Assembly (NCBI RefSeq): GCF_025629245.1
Contig: NZ_JANZXN010000032.1
Location: 92,305 to 156,304 of the forward strand
From: Natronobiforma cellulositropha
GTDB taxonomy: Archaea; Halobacteriota; Halobacteria; Halobacteriales; Natrialbaceae
Length of the DNA: 64,000 nucleotides
Reading direction: 5' to 3'
Positions within the stretch are counted from its first letter, which is position 1, and every line of letters starts with the position of its first letter. The notes under the pieces were generated by a model that was not told where the DNA came from, did no database searches, and worked only from the letters and a program-made list of their open reading frames with translations. Positions 39,501 through 46,703 of the stretch are shown piece after piece. The position numbers and the translations under genes were made by a program.

Positions 39501-39914
39501 GCCGACCTCGAGGAGACGCTCACGACCCTCGCGACGGACGTCGAGGAGTTCGAGGAGCGTCCGGAGCCCGCGTCGGCGGAGGCGGTCACCGACCTCGAAG
39601 CGGCCGTCGAGGGACTCGAGGAGCGCCTCGACGAGGATCTCGAGCGTGACGAGGAGACGAGCGACCTCGAGGCGGAACTCGATTCGTTGCGGGCCGATCT
39701 CGAGGCGGTCCAGGCCGGTTCGGACCCTCACGCCGAAACCCCGGTTCGCGAGGCACCGGTGTCGACCGTGACGACGAACGTCCTCGCTGGCGGCGGCGGT
39801 GCTGGACTCGTCGCCGGCTCGACGCTCGCGTTCACCGGCTCGTCGGTGGGGCTGCCGGTCGTTATCGTCGGTGTCCTCCTGGTCGTCGCTGCCGTGGTCA
39901 CGGCCGACGCCTGA
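36585..39914 (+). CDS. Actin-like ATPase domain fused to a long coiled coil with C-terminal membrane hairpin
   Basis: 1109 residues. Residues 1-315 follow the MreB/ParM/FtsA layout: phosphate-1 loop GLDIGTG (4-10), EPPVCLAV (27-34), GVLRTDGHVLAALEALFARLL (81-101), SLCYTTPG, SKGYAVIYDQL (147-157), phosphate-2-like strand GLGVCIESQTTSVSLAYYG (164-182), and adenosine-type motif VAVAGDCAVEGIEFLLGGRF (266-285). An acidic linker (325-362) leads to about 690 residues of heptad-rich sequence full of LE-x-DLE and DALE repeats. The C-terminus (about 1075-1108) has a Gly-rich hydrophobic stretch and a strong membrane helix (VGLPVVIVGVLLVVAAVVTA). Haloarchaeal actin homologues of the salactin/volactin kind are known as stand-alone proteins; this is a large membrane-tethered architecture. 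Probably cytoskeletal or shape-related; the partner is unknown. Ends exactly at the convergent cupin gene. Confidence 0.85.
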   Translation: MEYGLDIGTGALRSARDVPDGPALVAEPPVCLAVSGGELADAALGEDALTVDVDGETYLLGSDAVAVAEDDADLESLLETGVLRTDGHVLAALEALFARLLADGGDETSLCYTTPGTLIGDDRPTDAHRETLEQAFTALECDATPVSKGYAVIYDQLAEDNFTGLGVCIESQTTSVSLAYYGVPVLAFSLARGSEWIVERAAAETGHARSQVASALEEFALDPETASGGLDSALAQAHDDLAEALVDAIIEQADETDLQQSISVPVAVAGDCAVEGIEFLLGGRFDAAALPFSIRGVRLADDPADAAARGALAAARDDVEAYETVTWSDDAADDDLDSPLDADLSFDETTLEEPSLESAAGTEDAAIDRLFDRLATRDEEVESVADEVEDLLANLEYVEATAASVDDVASIDDRVDALESEVGALDGYIDALSEGLDALEEDLAPDLSEAEANIAALEADLETVVGDVDHLERADAEFETDLERLQDRFASLGDRVSMLQGDLGELAEKSATDADLEAVRADVGSTEAEVIVLTEVVESVEADLEKLEGRLEDRTEHVDAALEEGETRLEALADDRDALRDDLDALQDDRDALVDDHGSLRDDHDSLEERYESLRDDHDSLATDAASADTVETLEADLEELETTFEAHTAAFEDLEATAATTDAVASEVETLEETLTDLEQRLETAAAETAVADLETDLEAVDDALESARDDLETLEAELGTVSETASDATDAAAAVDGRVDALESTVADSAALDELTGRTEALEGDLETVEETLAADLETVRSETDALADSVADVEERLESTTGRLDDAAALEESVTDAIDRLESAEATLEAVDDRVDAIDERLESSGSEGTASVDEDALADLTDDLDDATTSISAVESQLGTLESTVDALTADESTDRIANLETELEGLATEVTDLQDALEGTSDDSGALAEVDETVSSLEIRLDDLETELEAGVDADTGDAVEALEADLADLEETLTTLATDVEEFEERPEPASAEAVTDLEAAVEGLEERLDEDLERDEETSDLEAELDSLRADLEAVQAGSDPHAETPVREAPVSTVTTNVLAGGGGAGLVAGSTLAFTGSSVGLPVVIVGVLLVVAAVVTADA

Positions 39915-40277
39915 TCAGCGCTCGAGGATACCGTCGTCGGCGACGTTCGGCGCACCGACGACCAGCAGGCGACTCGGCTCGAGCGCCTCGAACTGGCGCC
40001 AGGACGACGGCGGGACGAGCAGGAACGCACCGGGCCGGATCTCGAGTACCTCGCGTTCGTCGTCGCGTTCGATCGTCACGTCGAAGTGCCCCTCCAGGAC
40101 GACGTACAGTTCTTCTTGTTGCTCTTGTCGGTGGTAGACGTTCTTCTCGCCGGTTTCGTACTCCCAGACCGACGGGCGCATCTGCGCTGACTCGACGTCA
40201 GCATCGATCGCACGGCGCGTCGGTCCCTCGTCGAACGACTCCGTGTCGGCGTGCTCGAGCAGCGCCAGCGTGTACAT
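39915..40277 (-). CDS. Cupin-domain protein
   Basis: 120 residues from ATG 40277; a longer in-frame start exists but lies in poor-looking sequence. Small cupin barrel: motif 1 NVYHRQEQQEELYVVLEGHF, motif 2 IRPGAFLLVPPSSWRQFEAL. The usual first metal His pair (H-x-H) is reduced to one His, and E/Q residues replace the others, so metal binding is uncertain. Abuts the actin-like gene tail to tail with no gap. Confidence 0.85.
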   Translation of the reverse strand: MYTLALLEHADTESFDEGPTRRAIDADVESAQMRPSVWEYETGEKNVYHRQEQQEELYVVLEGHFDVTIERDDEREVLEIRPGAFLLVPPSSWRQFEALEPSRLLVVGAPNVADDGILER

Positions 40278-40378
40278 ACCGCACCCATCTCCGTCGGCGC
40301 AGAAAACGCACCACCCAGCACACGCGCCTGCGGTGTGTCGCTCCGCTGTACGCACCGACGGGCACACCGGCCGGCCGC

Positions 40379-41722
40379 TCACGCCAGCAGCCGACACAGC
40401 TGCGCTGCGCTGCGGTCCTCGAGCGAGTGCACCGCCGCCACGAGGTCGCCACGGCGCTCCTCGTCGAGTCGGTCGGCGGTGATCGCGTCGAACTTCCGGA
40501 CGACGTCGTCCCACTCGAGCGGGTCGCTCGGGTGGCCGCGGGCGGTCTCTTTCTCGATGCGGTAGGTCGTGCCGTCCTCGAGTGTCACGTCGAGGACGGC
40601 GGGCAACTCGCCGGCGTCGAAGCGGTCGGTGAGCGCCGGGTCTTCGGTGACGGTCACGCGCTCGAGCAGCGCCTGGACGTCGCCGGCGCGGATCCGATCG
40701 TCAGCGTACTGTGGGAGGCTGAGGTCGCGGTCGACGAGCGCGGCCGCGAGAACGTACGGGAGCGAGTGGACTGCCTGCGCGCGCGTTCGCACCTCGTAGC
40801 GTCCGCCCTCTCCCCCGCCGAGCGTTCGTCGCGCCGCCGCGAACGTCTCGAGTCTGATCTGGGTCACGCTCGTCGGGTCGAGTCGCTCTGCGTTCGCGAG
40901 TTCGACGATTCCCTCGACGGCCGACTGGGCGTTCGCCTCGGCCACGTAGCGCCTGATCGTGGCGTCGAAGACGCGCTCGCCGGGGGTGAACGAGAGTTCG
41001 AACGGGCCGGTGACCACGTCCTTCCACCCGTACTGGCCGTCGAAAGGGTCGGCCGGTCCGCCCACGCCACCCGCGGCGAGAGCCACGGCGTAGACGGCGT
41101 TCCGGGTCGCGTTCGCGGCCGCGAGCGTGTTCCACCCGGTGACCGCCCCCGTCCGCGCCACCCGTAGCGCGTTCTGGCTACTGACGACGATGGCGAGTGC
41201 GTCGACGAGTTCGTCCCGCTCGAGACCGAGGAGGCGCCCGCAGGCGGCGGCCGCGGCGACGGCCGTGTGGGTGACGTAGTCGAAGCCGCGCTCGCGGACC
41301 GGGGCGTGTTCGGCCAGTGCACCCAGGACCTCGTAGGCGACCGCGAGCGCGGCCAGGAGGTCCTCGCCGGTGGCGTCGGCGTACTCGGCCGTCGCGAGCA
41401 GCGCACCGACACAGTCGCTCGGGTGAGCGGTCTCCCCCGGAGTGAGGTAGGCGTCGGAGTAGTCGAGCGCGCGCACCAGCGACGCGTTGTGCATCGTCGC
41501 GCCGGTGAGCGACGACCGCTCCCCGCGCAGCCAGCACGTGCAGGGACCCTCCCCCTCGAGGTCGCTGACTGCCGTTTCGACCGGTGTCCCCGACTCGCTG
41601 GCGGCGATGGCGACGCCGAGCGCGTCGAGCAGGTGGCGCTCGAGCGCGTCCCGAACGCCGGGGGAGAGGTCGTCGAACTCGAGGTCACTCGCGAACGCCG
41701 CGATGTCGGCTGCCGTGGTCAT
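40379..41722 (-). CDS. MmgE/PrpD family protein
   Basis: 447 residues from ATG 41722. Family includes 2-methylcitrate dehydratase and cis-aconitate decarboxylase; N-terminal helical domain (HLLDALGVAIAASESGTPV, NASLVRALDYSDAYLTPGETAHPSD, then AAVAAAAACGRLLGL) and C-terminal mixed domain. The segment RALDYSD-x-Y is family-typical. No prpB/prpC neighbours, so participation in the methylcitrate cycle is not supported here; the substrate is unknown. An MFS transporter lies just upstream on the same strand and may carry the substrate. Confidence 0.88.
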   Translation of the reverse strand: MTTAADIAAFASDLEFDDLSPGVRDALERHLLDALGVAIAASESGTPVETAVSDLEGEGPCTCWLRGERSSLTGATMHNASLVRALDYSDAYLTPGETAHPSDCVGALLATAEYADATGEDLLAALAVAYEVLGALAEHAPVRERGFDYVTHTAVAAAAACGRLLGLERDELVDALAIVVSSQNALRVARTGAVTGWNTLAAANATRNAVYAVALAAGGVGGPADPFDGQYGWKDVVTGPFELSFTPGERVFDATIRRYVAEANAQSAVEGIVELANAERLDPTSVTQIRLETFAAARRTLGGGEGGRYEVRTRAQAVHSLPYVLAAALVDRDLSLPQYADDRIRAGDVQALLERVTVTEDPALTDRFDAGELPAVLDVTLEDGTTYRIEKETARGHPSDPLEWDDVVRKFDAITADRLDEERRGDLVAAVHSLEDRSAAQLCRLLA

Positions 41723-41803
41723 GCGTCCCCGTTCCACAGACGGCGCTAAACGCCTTGGTACACGCTCGAGAGACTGTCCATCGCGTGTGAGTATTCGGGC
41801 AGG

Positions 41804-43066
41804 TCAGCGCTCCGAGGTGCGGGCTCGCGGATCCGGTGTCGGCCCGACCAGCCAGAGGACCACGGCCAGCAGGGCCGCACCCGCCATCGAACACGCGAGG
41901 AGCCAGAACGCCGGCTGGAAACCGACGGTCTCCGAGAGGTACCCGACGGTGACGGGTGCGAGCGCACCCGCGCCCATCAGCAGCGTTCTGACGATACCGA
42001 GGCTGCCGCCGGCGGTCGACGACGGGAGCACGGCCATCAGGTACGAGCCTCTGACGGGGCGGAACCCGTGGGCACCGAGCCCGAGGGCGACCACTGCCGC
42101 GCCGAGGGCGAACGGGTTCGCACTCGCGGTCAGGAGGATGAAGCAGACGAGTCCGGCCGTCGCCAGCAGGAGTGTACAGACGATGACGGGGAGCGTTCCC
42201 ACCCGGTCGCTCACGTCGCCGGTGACGAGCTGGACGAAGCTCACGAGAAACAGCGCGCTGTAGAGGAGACTCGCGCTCGCCGTCGTGAGTCCCGCCTCGT
42301 CAGTGAGGTAGAGCGGGACGAAGGCGACCGCGCCGTTGTACGCGAGCGCGAACAGCACCGTCGCCAGGACGAACGTGGTGAAGCGCCACTCGCCGAAGAG
42401 CACCAGGTAGCTCTGTAGGCCCGTCTCGTCGTCCGCCCCTCCGCTCGCTCGCCGCCCGTCGCGCGACTCTGCGGGCAGCCGTCGGCTGACCCGCCGGGAG
42501 AACGTCACGGCGAGGACGAGTCCCACCAGCGCAGCCGCCAGGAATATCGTCCGCCAGCCGGGCTCGAGTACCACCGGGACGAGTGCGACCACGACGACGG
42601 CGGCGGGGGCGGCGACGCCCCCGAACGCGCCGATGGTGTCGAGGACGCCGAGAGCGCGGCCGGTCCGCGTCGGGTAGGCCCGCGAGAGGAGCTTCACCGC
42701 GACCGTCTTGTGCGCGCCGGTCCCGGCTCCCATCAGCGCCATCGCCAGGACGAGCAGCGCGAACGGCGGTTCCGTCGCCACGAGCAGCGACGCCCCCGCG
42801 GCGACGACGGCCCCTGCAGTGATGACGACGACCGACCCCAGTCTGTCGGCGAGGACACCCGACGGGAACTGCATGAGCGCGTAGACGAGCATGAACCCGG
42901 TGAACGCGGCTCCGATGATGGTGTTCGACACCTCGTAACTCCCTTGCAGCGGCTCGAACAGCGGCGGGAAGGCGTACCGGATGAACTTCGCGAGAAACCA
43001 GATGGACGCCGTCAGCAACAGTGCGTCGAGCGCACGCAGGTGGCGACGGATCGTCGGAGTCGACAT
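41804..43066 (-). CDS. Major facilitator superfamily transporter
   Basis: 420 residues, 12 membrane helices in two sixes. MFS loop 2-3 signature GVLADRLGSVVVITAG (about 70-85) and its counterpart GDVSDRVGTLPVIV in the second half. The central loop (about 200-225) is hydrophilic. Starts 81 bases upstream of the PrpD gene on the same strand, so the two probably form an operon; substrate likely an organic acid or related solute, by context only. Confidence 0.9.
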   Translation of the reverse strand: MSTPTIRRHLRALDALLLTASIWFLAKFIRYAFPPLFEPLQGSYEVSNTIIGAAFTGFMLVYALMQFPSGVLADRLGSVVVITAGAVVAAGASLLVATEPPFALLVLAMALMGAGTGAHKTVAVKLLSRAYPTRTGRALGVLDTIGAFGGVAAPAAVVVVALVPVVLEPGWRTIFLAAALVGLVLAVTFSRRVSRRLPAESRDGRRASGGADDETGLQSYLVLFGEWRFTTFVLATVLFALAYNGAVAFVPLYLTDEAGLTTASASLLYSALFLVSFVQLVTGDVSDRVGTLPVIVCTLLLATAGLVCFILLTASANPFALGAAVVALGLGAHGFRPVRGSYLMAVLPSSTAGGSLGIVRTLLMGAGALAPVTVGYLSETVGFQPAFWLLACSMAGAALLAVVLWLVGPTPDPRARTSER

Positions 43067-43194
43067 GCTGAACGTACCCGAGAGTAGGCGTACGTCGAGG
43101 TGTATCCGTCGGTTCGCCGCTCGAGCGCGCGTCGACGCTAGACCAGAACCGGGACCGCACGCTCGAGCGGACGGCCGACGGCCGGAACCGGTCC

Positions 43195-43230
43195 ATATAC
43201 TACTGTATTAAATCATAAAATTTAGTATGG
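43195..43230. promoter_or_regulatory. AT-rich divergent promoter with inverted repeat
   Basis: A sharply AT-rich island (ACTGTATTAAATCATAAAAT and neighbours) with ATACTA (43197-43202) and TAGTAT (43223-43228) as inverted arms. It lies between the MFS gene (start 43066) and the rightward gene at 43328. No gene in 43067-43327. Confidence 0.4.
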
Positions 43231-43327
43231 CTCACGTCGTACGTGCTGTATCTTCGTGGCGCGCCGAACGCCGGCACACGCGTCGGGGCGGGGACGTGCC
43301 AGCGCGACCTCTCGCGGAGTGATCGAT

Positions 43328-44086
43328 ATGGGGAACTTCACCACACGACTGACGAACGACACGCCGGACGCAGCGGTAGTGACCGTCCGGGACGGAAACG
43401 GCGTCGACCACCGCATCGCCATCGACAAACTGACGGGAGACATCGCGGTCCACCAGTACAACCAGTATCCGGCCGACGTCGAGGCGTGTACGGCCGACCA
43501 GCGGCGGATGATCCGCGCCGCCAGAGCGAACGCCCGCTACGTCGCCGACGAGGAGACCGACGCGGCTATCGTCCGCCCCTCCGAACGGCCAGCGACGCTG
43601 CGTGCGGGCATCGAGGTCGTCGAATCGCTCGGCGAGGCCGAGTTCGTCCGCTACTTCCGGGAGTTCTACGACGAGTTGCTCGAGCCGTCGCCGACGACCG
43701 CCGACCCCGCGGACGTGGTGACCGTCACGATCGCCCTCTACCTGCGGGACCCGACGGGGACACCGACGCTCGAGTACGTGACGAGTCCAGCCCTCGAACT
43801 CGTGACGGCGGCGGAGACCCGCTGGGAGTATCTGAACCCCGCGGATTCGATGGCCGCACCCGACCGCGAACCGGACGTCCTCTGTCGGCTGCCCCCACAG
43901 ACCCTGCCGGTCTCGTTCGGCTGGCCGTTCCAGTCGTTCCTCGTCGACCACCTCAAGTGCCAGATTCGGGATATCTACTGGCTGCGCGACGAACCCGTCC
44001 CCGACGACTGCGCACTCGAGGGGATCGGCAACCCGAACGTCGACCGCATGCGCGAGACGACCGACCTCGAAGTGGCCGGTGACTGA
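43328..44086 (+). CDS. Haloarchaeal hypothetical protein, 252 residues
   Basis: Start at ATG 43328 (MGNFTTRLTNDTPDAAVVTV) is preferred over an upstream in-frame ATG at 43256, whose extra residues are basic and non-typical. Soluble acidic protein; notable segments: DHRIAIDKLTGDIAVHQYNQ, LGEAEFVRYFREFYDELLEP, SFGWPFQSFLVDHLKCQIRD. No family recognised. Confidence 0.6.
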   Translation: MGNFTTRLTNDTPDAAVVTVRDGNGVDHRIAIDKLTGDIAVHQYNQYPADVEACTADQRRMIRAARANARYVADEETDAAIVRPSERPATLRAGIEVVESLGEAEFVRYFREFYDELLEPSPTTADPADVVTVTIALYLRDPTGTPTLEYVTSPALELVTAAETRWEYLNPADSMAAPDREPDVLCRLPPQTLPVSFGWPFQSFLVDHLKCQIRDIYWLRDEPVPDDCALEGIGNPNVDRMRETTDLEVAGD

Positions 44087-44224
44087 TCACTGCTGGCCGA
44101 CGCCGACCCTACCCGGGAATCGCCGACCCGTCTGGCGATCAGGTGTACACTGACTTGCAGTGGCTACTATAGCAGTCTCGGTGCGTTCGTCTTCGGTGAA
44201 CCCGCCGGCAGACGCAGCGCTGTC

Positions 44225-44440
44225 GTGTTGTTCGTCGGTTCGCTCGTCTTCTTCGGCATCTACGCCTACTACGACATCCTGCGCGGGTCTCCTTCGCTTC
44301 CCGCGCTCGTGATCGCGGTGGGCTTCGCCACGTCCGGTCTCGCCGAGTCGCTGCCAGTGACACGCCGGCGGGCGGTCGGCTGGTTGCGTGTGACAGCGTT
44401 CACCGAACGGATCACGGTGGACGGACGTCCACTGTATTAA
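44225..44440 (+). CDS. Possible small membrane protein
   Basis: 71 residues from a GTG (44225); no Shine-Dalgarno or good upstream ATG is visible, so the start is uncertain. Two hydrophobic segments (LFVGSLVFFGIYAYYDIL and LPALVIAVGFATSGLAESL) and a short basic C-terminal part. Could be a real haloarchaeal small membrane protein or chance. Confidence 0.4.
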   Translation: MLFVGSLVFFGIYAYYDILRGSPSLPALVIAVGFATSGLAESLPVTRRRAVGWLRVTAFTERITVDGRPLY

Positions 44441-44525
44441 CGGATATTAGCGCCTCCACATCTCTGGACATTCTGCATACTGTTTCAGGGATGTGTTTAC
44501 ATACGTCCGATTCTCACGGCCATAC

Positions 44526-44669
44526 ATGGCATACCACGACCCATATACGCCCGAGCGGTGTTACTTCGAGTGTTACCAGTGCGGGTACCGATCGACGGCC
44601 TCGAAACTGCCCGGCGGCTGTCCCGAGTGTGACGGGAACGTCCACAACATCGCCGTCGCCAGGGAGTAA
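44526..44669 (+). CDS. Rubrerythrin-like zinc/iron-ribbon miniprotein
   Basis: 47 residues: MAYHDPYTPERCYFECYQCG, then about ten residues, then GGCPECDGNVHNIAVARE. C16-x2-C19 and C32-x2-C35 make a rubredoxin-like or zinc-ribbon knuckle pair; this is the small rubrerythrin-like protein found in many haloarchaea. The metal (Fe or Zn) and role are unknown. An AT-rich TGTTTACATA lies about 25-35 bases before the ATG. Confidence 0.85.
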   Translation: MAYHDPYTPERCYFECYQCGYRSTASKLPGGCPECDGNVHNIAVARE

Positions 44670-44749
44670 CGACCGTTCGGCTGGCTATCACCTCTGTGCG
44701 AGGGTTCTCACTCGCGCTCGCTACCTCCGTCACTCGAGTCCGTCTCGAG

Positions 44750-45211
44750 TCAGAAGTCGGGGAGGTCCTCCGGCGGTTCGTAGGAGGCCTCCCAGTCGAT
44801 GTACTCGTCTTTGAGCACCTCGGAGACGATCTGCCCGAACTCGGTGAGTTCGGCGTTGATCGCCGAGACGGTCCCCCAGGAGTCGAGATTGGGGTGGTAG
44901 CCCCGCTCGCGCCAGTCTTCGGGGATGCCCGGCGCGTGGTAGCCGACGCGGTCGGCGAAGTCGTCCCAGAAGAAGTCGAAGTCGGCGAACAATTCGAGGT
45001 CGAGTGCGATCTGGTAAGCGTCGGGTTCGAGGTCGGCTTCGCTCACCCACGCGTCGAACGCCTCCTCCCAGGCCCCGTCCTCGAGAAACGCCTGCAGCTC
45101 CTCACGGCGGTAGTCGATGTCCCCGTCGCCGACGATCGTCGCGTCTTCGTACTCGTTCGGGTCGACGAACGAGAGCGTCGGTGGCGCGGGGGCGTCCACG
45201 TCCAGTCCCAT
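44750..45211 (-). CDS. Haloarchaeal acidic hypothetical protein, 153 residues
   Basis: Start ATG 45211 (MGLDVDAPAPPTLSF); an upstream ATG at 45220 adds three residues. Highly acidic, aromatic-rich, soluble (LELFADFDFFWDDFADRVGY). Resembles a conserved haloarchaeal DUF; function unknown. Divergent from the HAD phosphatase. Confidence 0.7.
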   Translation of the reverse strand: MGLDVDAPAPPTLSFVDPNEYEDATIVGDGDIDYRREELQAFLEDGAWEEAFDAWVSEADLEPDAYQIALDLELFADFDFFWDDFADRVGYHAPGIPEDWRERGYHPNLDSWGTVSAINAELTEFGQIVSEVLKDEYIDWEASYEPPEDLPDF

Positions 45212-45295
45212 GGACCCCACTTCGGCGGGTTCGCCGATAAGGGTTCGCTCCGACCACCCGAAGGCTCAACCCCGGTGGGTTCCTCTCGGCGGGTG

Positions 45296-46087
45296 ATGAG
45301 CGACGACGGAGCCTACGCGGCAGCCATCCTCGACGTCGACGGAACGATCGTTCGCGGTGAGCACCTCGTCCCCGGCGCACTCGAGGGCCTGCGGGCGCTC
45401 GAGCGGGCAGCCCTCTCGCGGGTGCTGTTCTCGAACAACCCGACGCGGGGCGGGGCGCACTACCGTGATCGCCTCGCGGCCCACGGCATCGATGTCGACC
45501 CGGAGCGGGTCCTGACCTCGGCGACGGTGACGGCGGCGTACCTCGCCGACACACATCCCGGGGAGACGGTGTTTCTCGTCGGCGAGCGCCGTCTCGCGTC
45601 GATTCTCGAGGACGCCGGCCTGGCCGTCACCGACGACCCCGACGCGGCCGACCTCGTCCTCGGCTCGATCGATCGGGAGTTTCGCTTCGCGGACCTCGAG
45701 CGCGCTCTCGCCGCGCTCGAGCGCGACCTCCCCTTCTATGGAACGGACCCGGACGTGACGATTCCACGGGCGAGCCACTCGATTCCAGGGACGGGGTCGA
45801 TCCTCGCCGCGATGACAGCGGCCGCCGGCCGGGACCCCGACGCCGTACTCGGCAAGCCCTCGGAGATGGCCGCCTCGGCGGCGATGGCGCTCATCGACGC
45901 GCCACCCGAGGCGACGCTCGTCGTCGGCGACCGACTCGACACCGACGTCGCACTCGGCGAGCGCGCCGGGATGACGACCGTGCTCGTCCTCTCGGGGGTG
46001 ACGACGCGCGACGACGTCACCGCCTCGAGCGTCGACCCCGACTACGTCCTCGAGTCGCTCGGCGAGATCAGCCGGGTACTCGAGTGA
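45296..46087 (+). CDS. HAD-superfamily sugar-phosphatase-like hydrolase (NagD type)
   Basis: 263 residues from ATG 45296. HAD motifs: motif I ILDVDGTIVRG (nucleophile D and acid D), motif II LFSNNPTRGG (Ser/Asn), motif III lysine in AVLGKPSEMA, motif IV VVGDRLDTDVALGERAGM. The C2 cap arrangement matches the NagD/PGP subgroup, so a small phosphorylated metabolite such as a sugar phosphate or phosphoglycolate is likely. The long in-frame upstream extension overlaps the divergent gene and is rejected. Confidence 0.9.
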   Translation: MSDDGAYAAAILDVDGTIVRGEHLVPGALEGLRALERAALSRVLFSNNPTRGGAHYRDRLAAHGIDVDPERVLTSATVTAAYLADTHPGETVFLVGERRLASILEDAGLAVTDDPDAADLVLGSIDREFRFADLERALAALERDLPFYGTDPDVTIPRASHSIPGTGSILAAMTAAAGRDPDAVLGKPSEMAASAAMALIDAPPEATLVVGDRLDTDVALGERAGMTTVLVLSGVTTRDDVTASSVDPDYVLESLGEISRVLE

Positions 46088-46151
46088 GCTGTGGATCGCC
46101 TGGCTGACCGACCGCTGTGGGTCACAGGCACCGCTCACCGAGTCAGTCAGC

Positions 46152-46598
46152 TCACCGACCGCCGTTCTCGCCCTCGAGTGCGTCCTCGCGGAGTCGTGCT
46201 CCCTCCTCGCTCGCGACGGTCAGCTCGGGGACCGCAACTGGGGCGCGCTCGTCGTCGATGGCGACGAAGACGAAGTACGACTCCGTCGTCTGTTCTCGCT
46301 CGTGGGTCCGCAGGTCCTCGCGGTAGGTCCTGATCCGCACCTTGACGCTGGTCGTTCCGGCGTCGTAGACGTAGCCACAGATGAACGCCGTGTCGCCGAC
46401 GGGAATCGGGCGCTCGAAACTCATCCGGTCGACGCTGGCGGTCACGCAGGTCCGCCCGGCGAAGCGCATCGCCGACATCGCCGCCACCTCGTCCATCCAC
46501 TTCATGACGGTGCCGCCGTGGGCGGTGTCGAGGATGTTCGCGTGGTTCGGCAGGACCATGGTGCGGTTCTCGATGATCGTCTCTTCGAGGTCGGTCAT
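46152..46598 (-). CDS. Acyl-CoA thioesterase (hotdog fold, YciA/BACH-like)
   Basis: 148 residues. Hydrolyses acyl-CoA to fatty acid and CoA. Hotdog fold with the catalytic block NHANILDTAHGGTVMKWMDE (N and D of NH-x-N...HGG-x-x-x-x-x-D) and C-terminal YFVFVAIDDE. Typical length. Divergent from the TraB-family gene. Confidence 0.92.
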   Translation of the reverse strand: MTDLEETIIENRTMVLPNHANILDTAHGGTVMKWMDEVAAMSAMRFAGRTCVTASVDRMSFERPIPVGDTAFICGYVYDAGTTSVKVRIRTYREDLRTHEREQTTESYFVFVAIDDERAPVAVPELTVASEEGARLREDALEGENGGR

Positions 46599-46703
46599 CG
46601 GTGGCGCTACTCGGGGATTCGTCTCAGTCTTGGCGGTTCGTCGCGCCCCGGTTTCGTCACGCGTTCGATACTGGTAAAAGCCGTGAGCGAGTTGACGGTG
46701 CTA

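Noticed and set aside
37053..39731. Long antisense frames (435-447 codons) opposite the coiled-coil gene
   Set aside because: They mirror the repeated LE-x-D codons of the coiled coil and give repetitive R/L/E-rich text.
40379..41137. Frames inside the PrpD gene in other phases
   Set aside because: Arg/Pro-rich out-of-phase translations of a well-supported gene.
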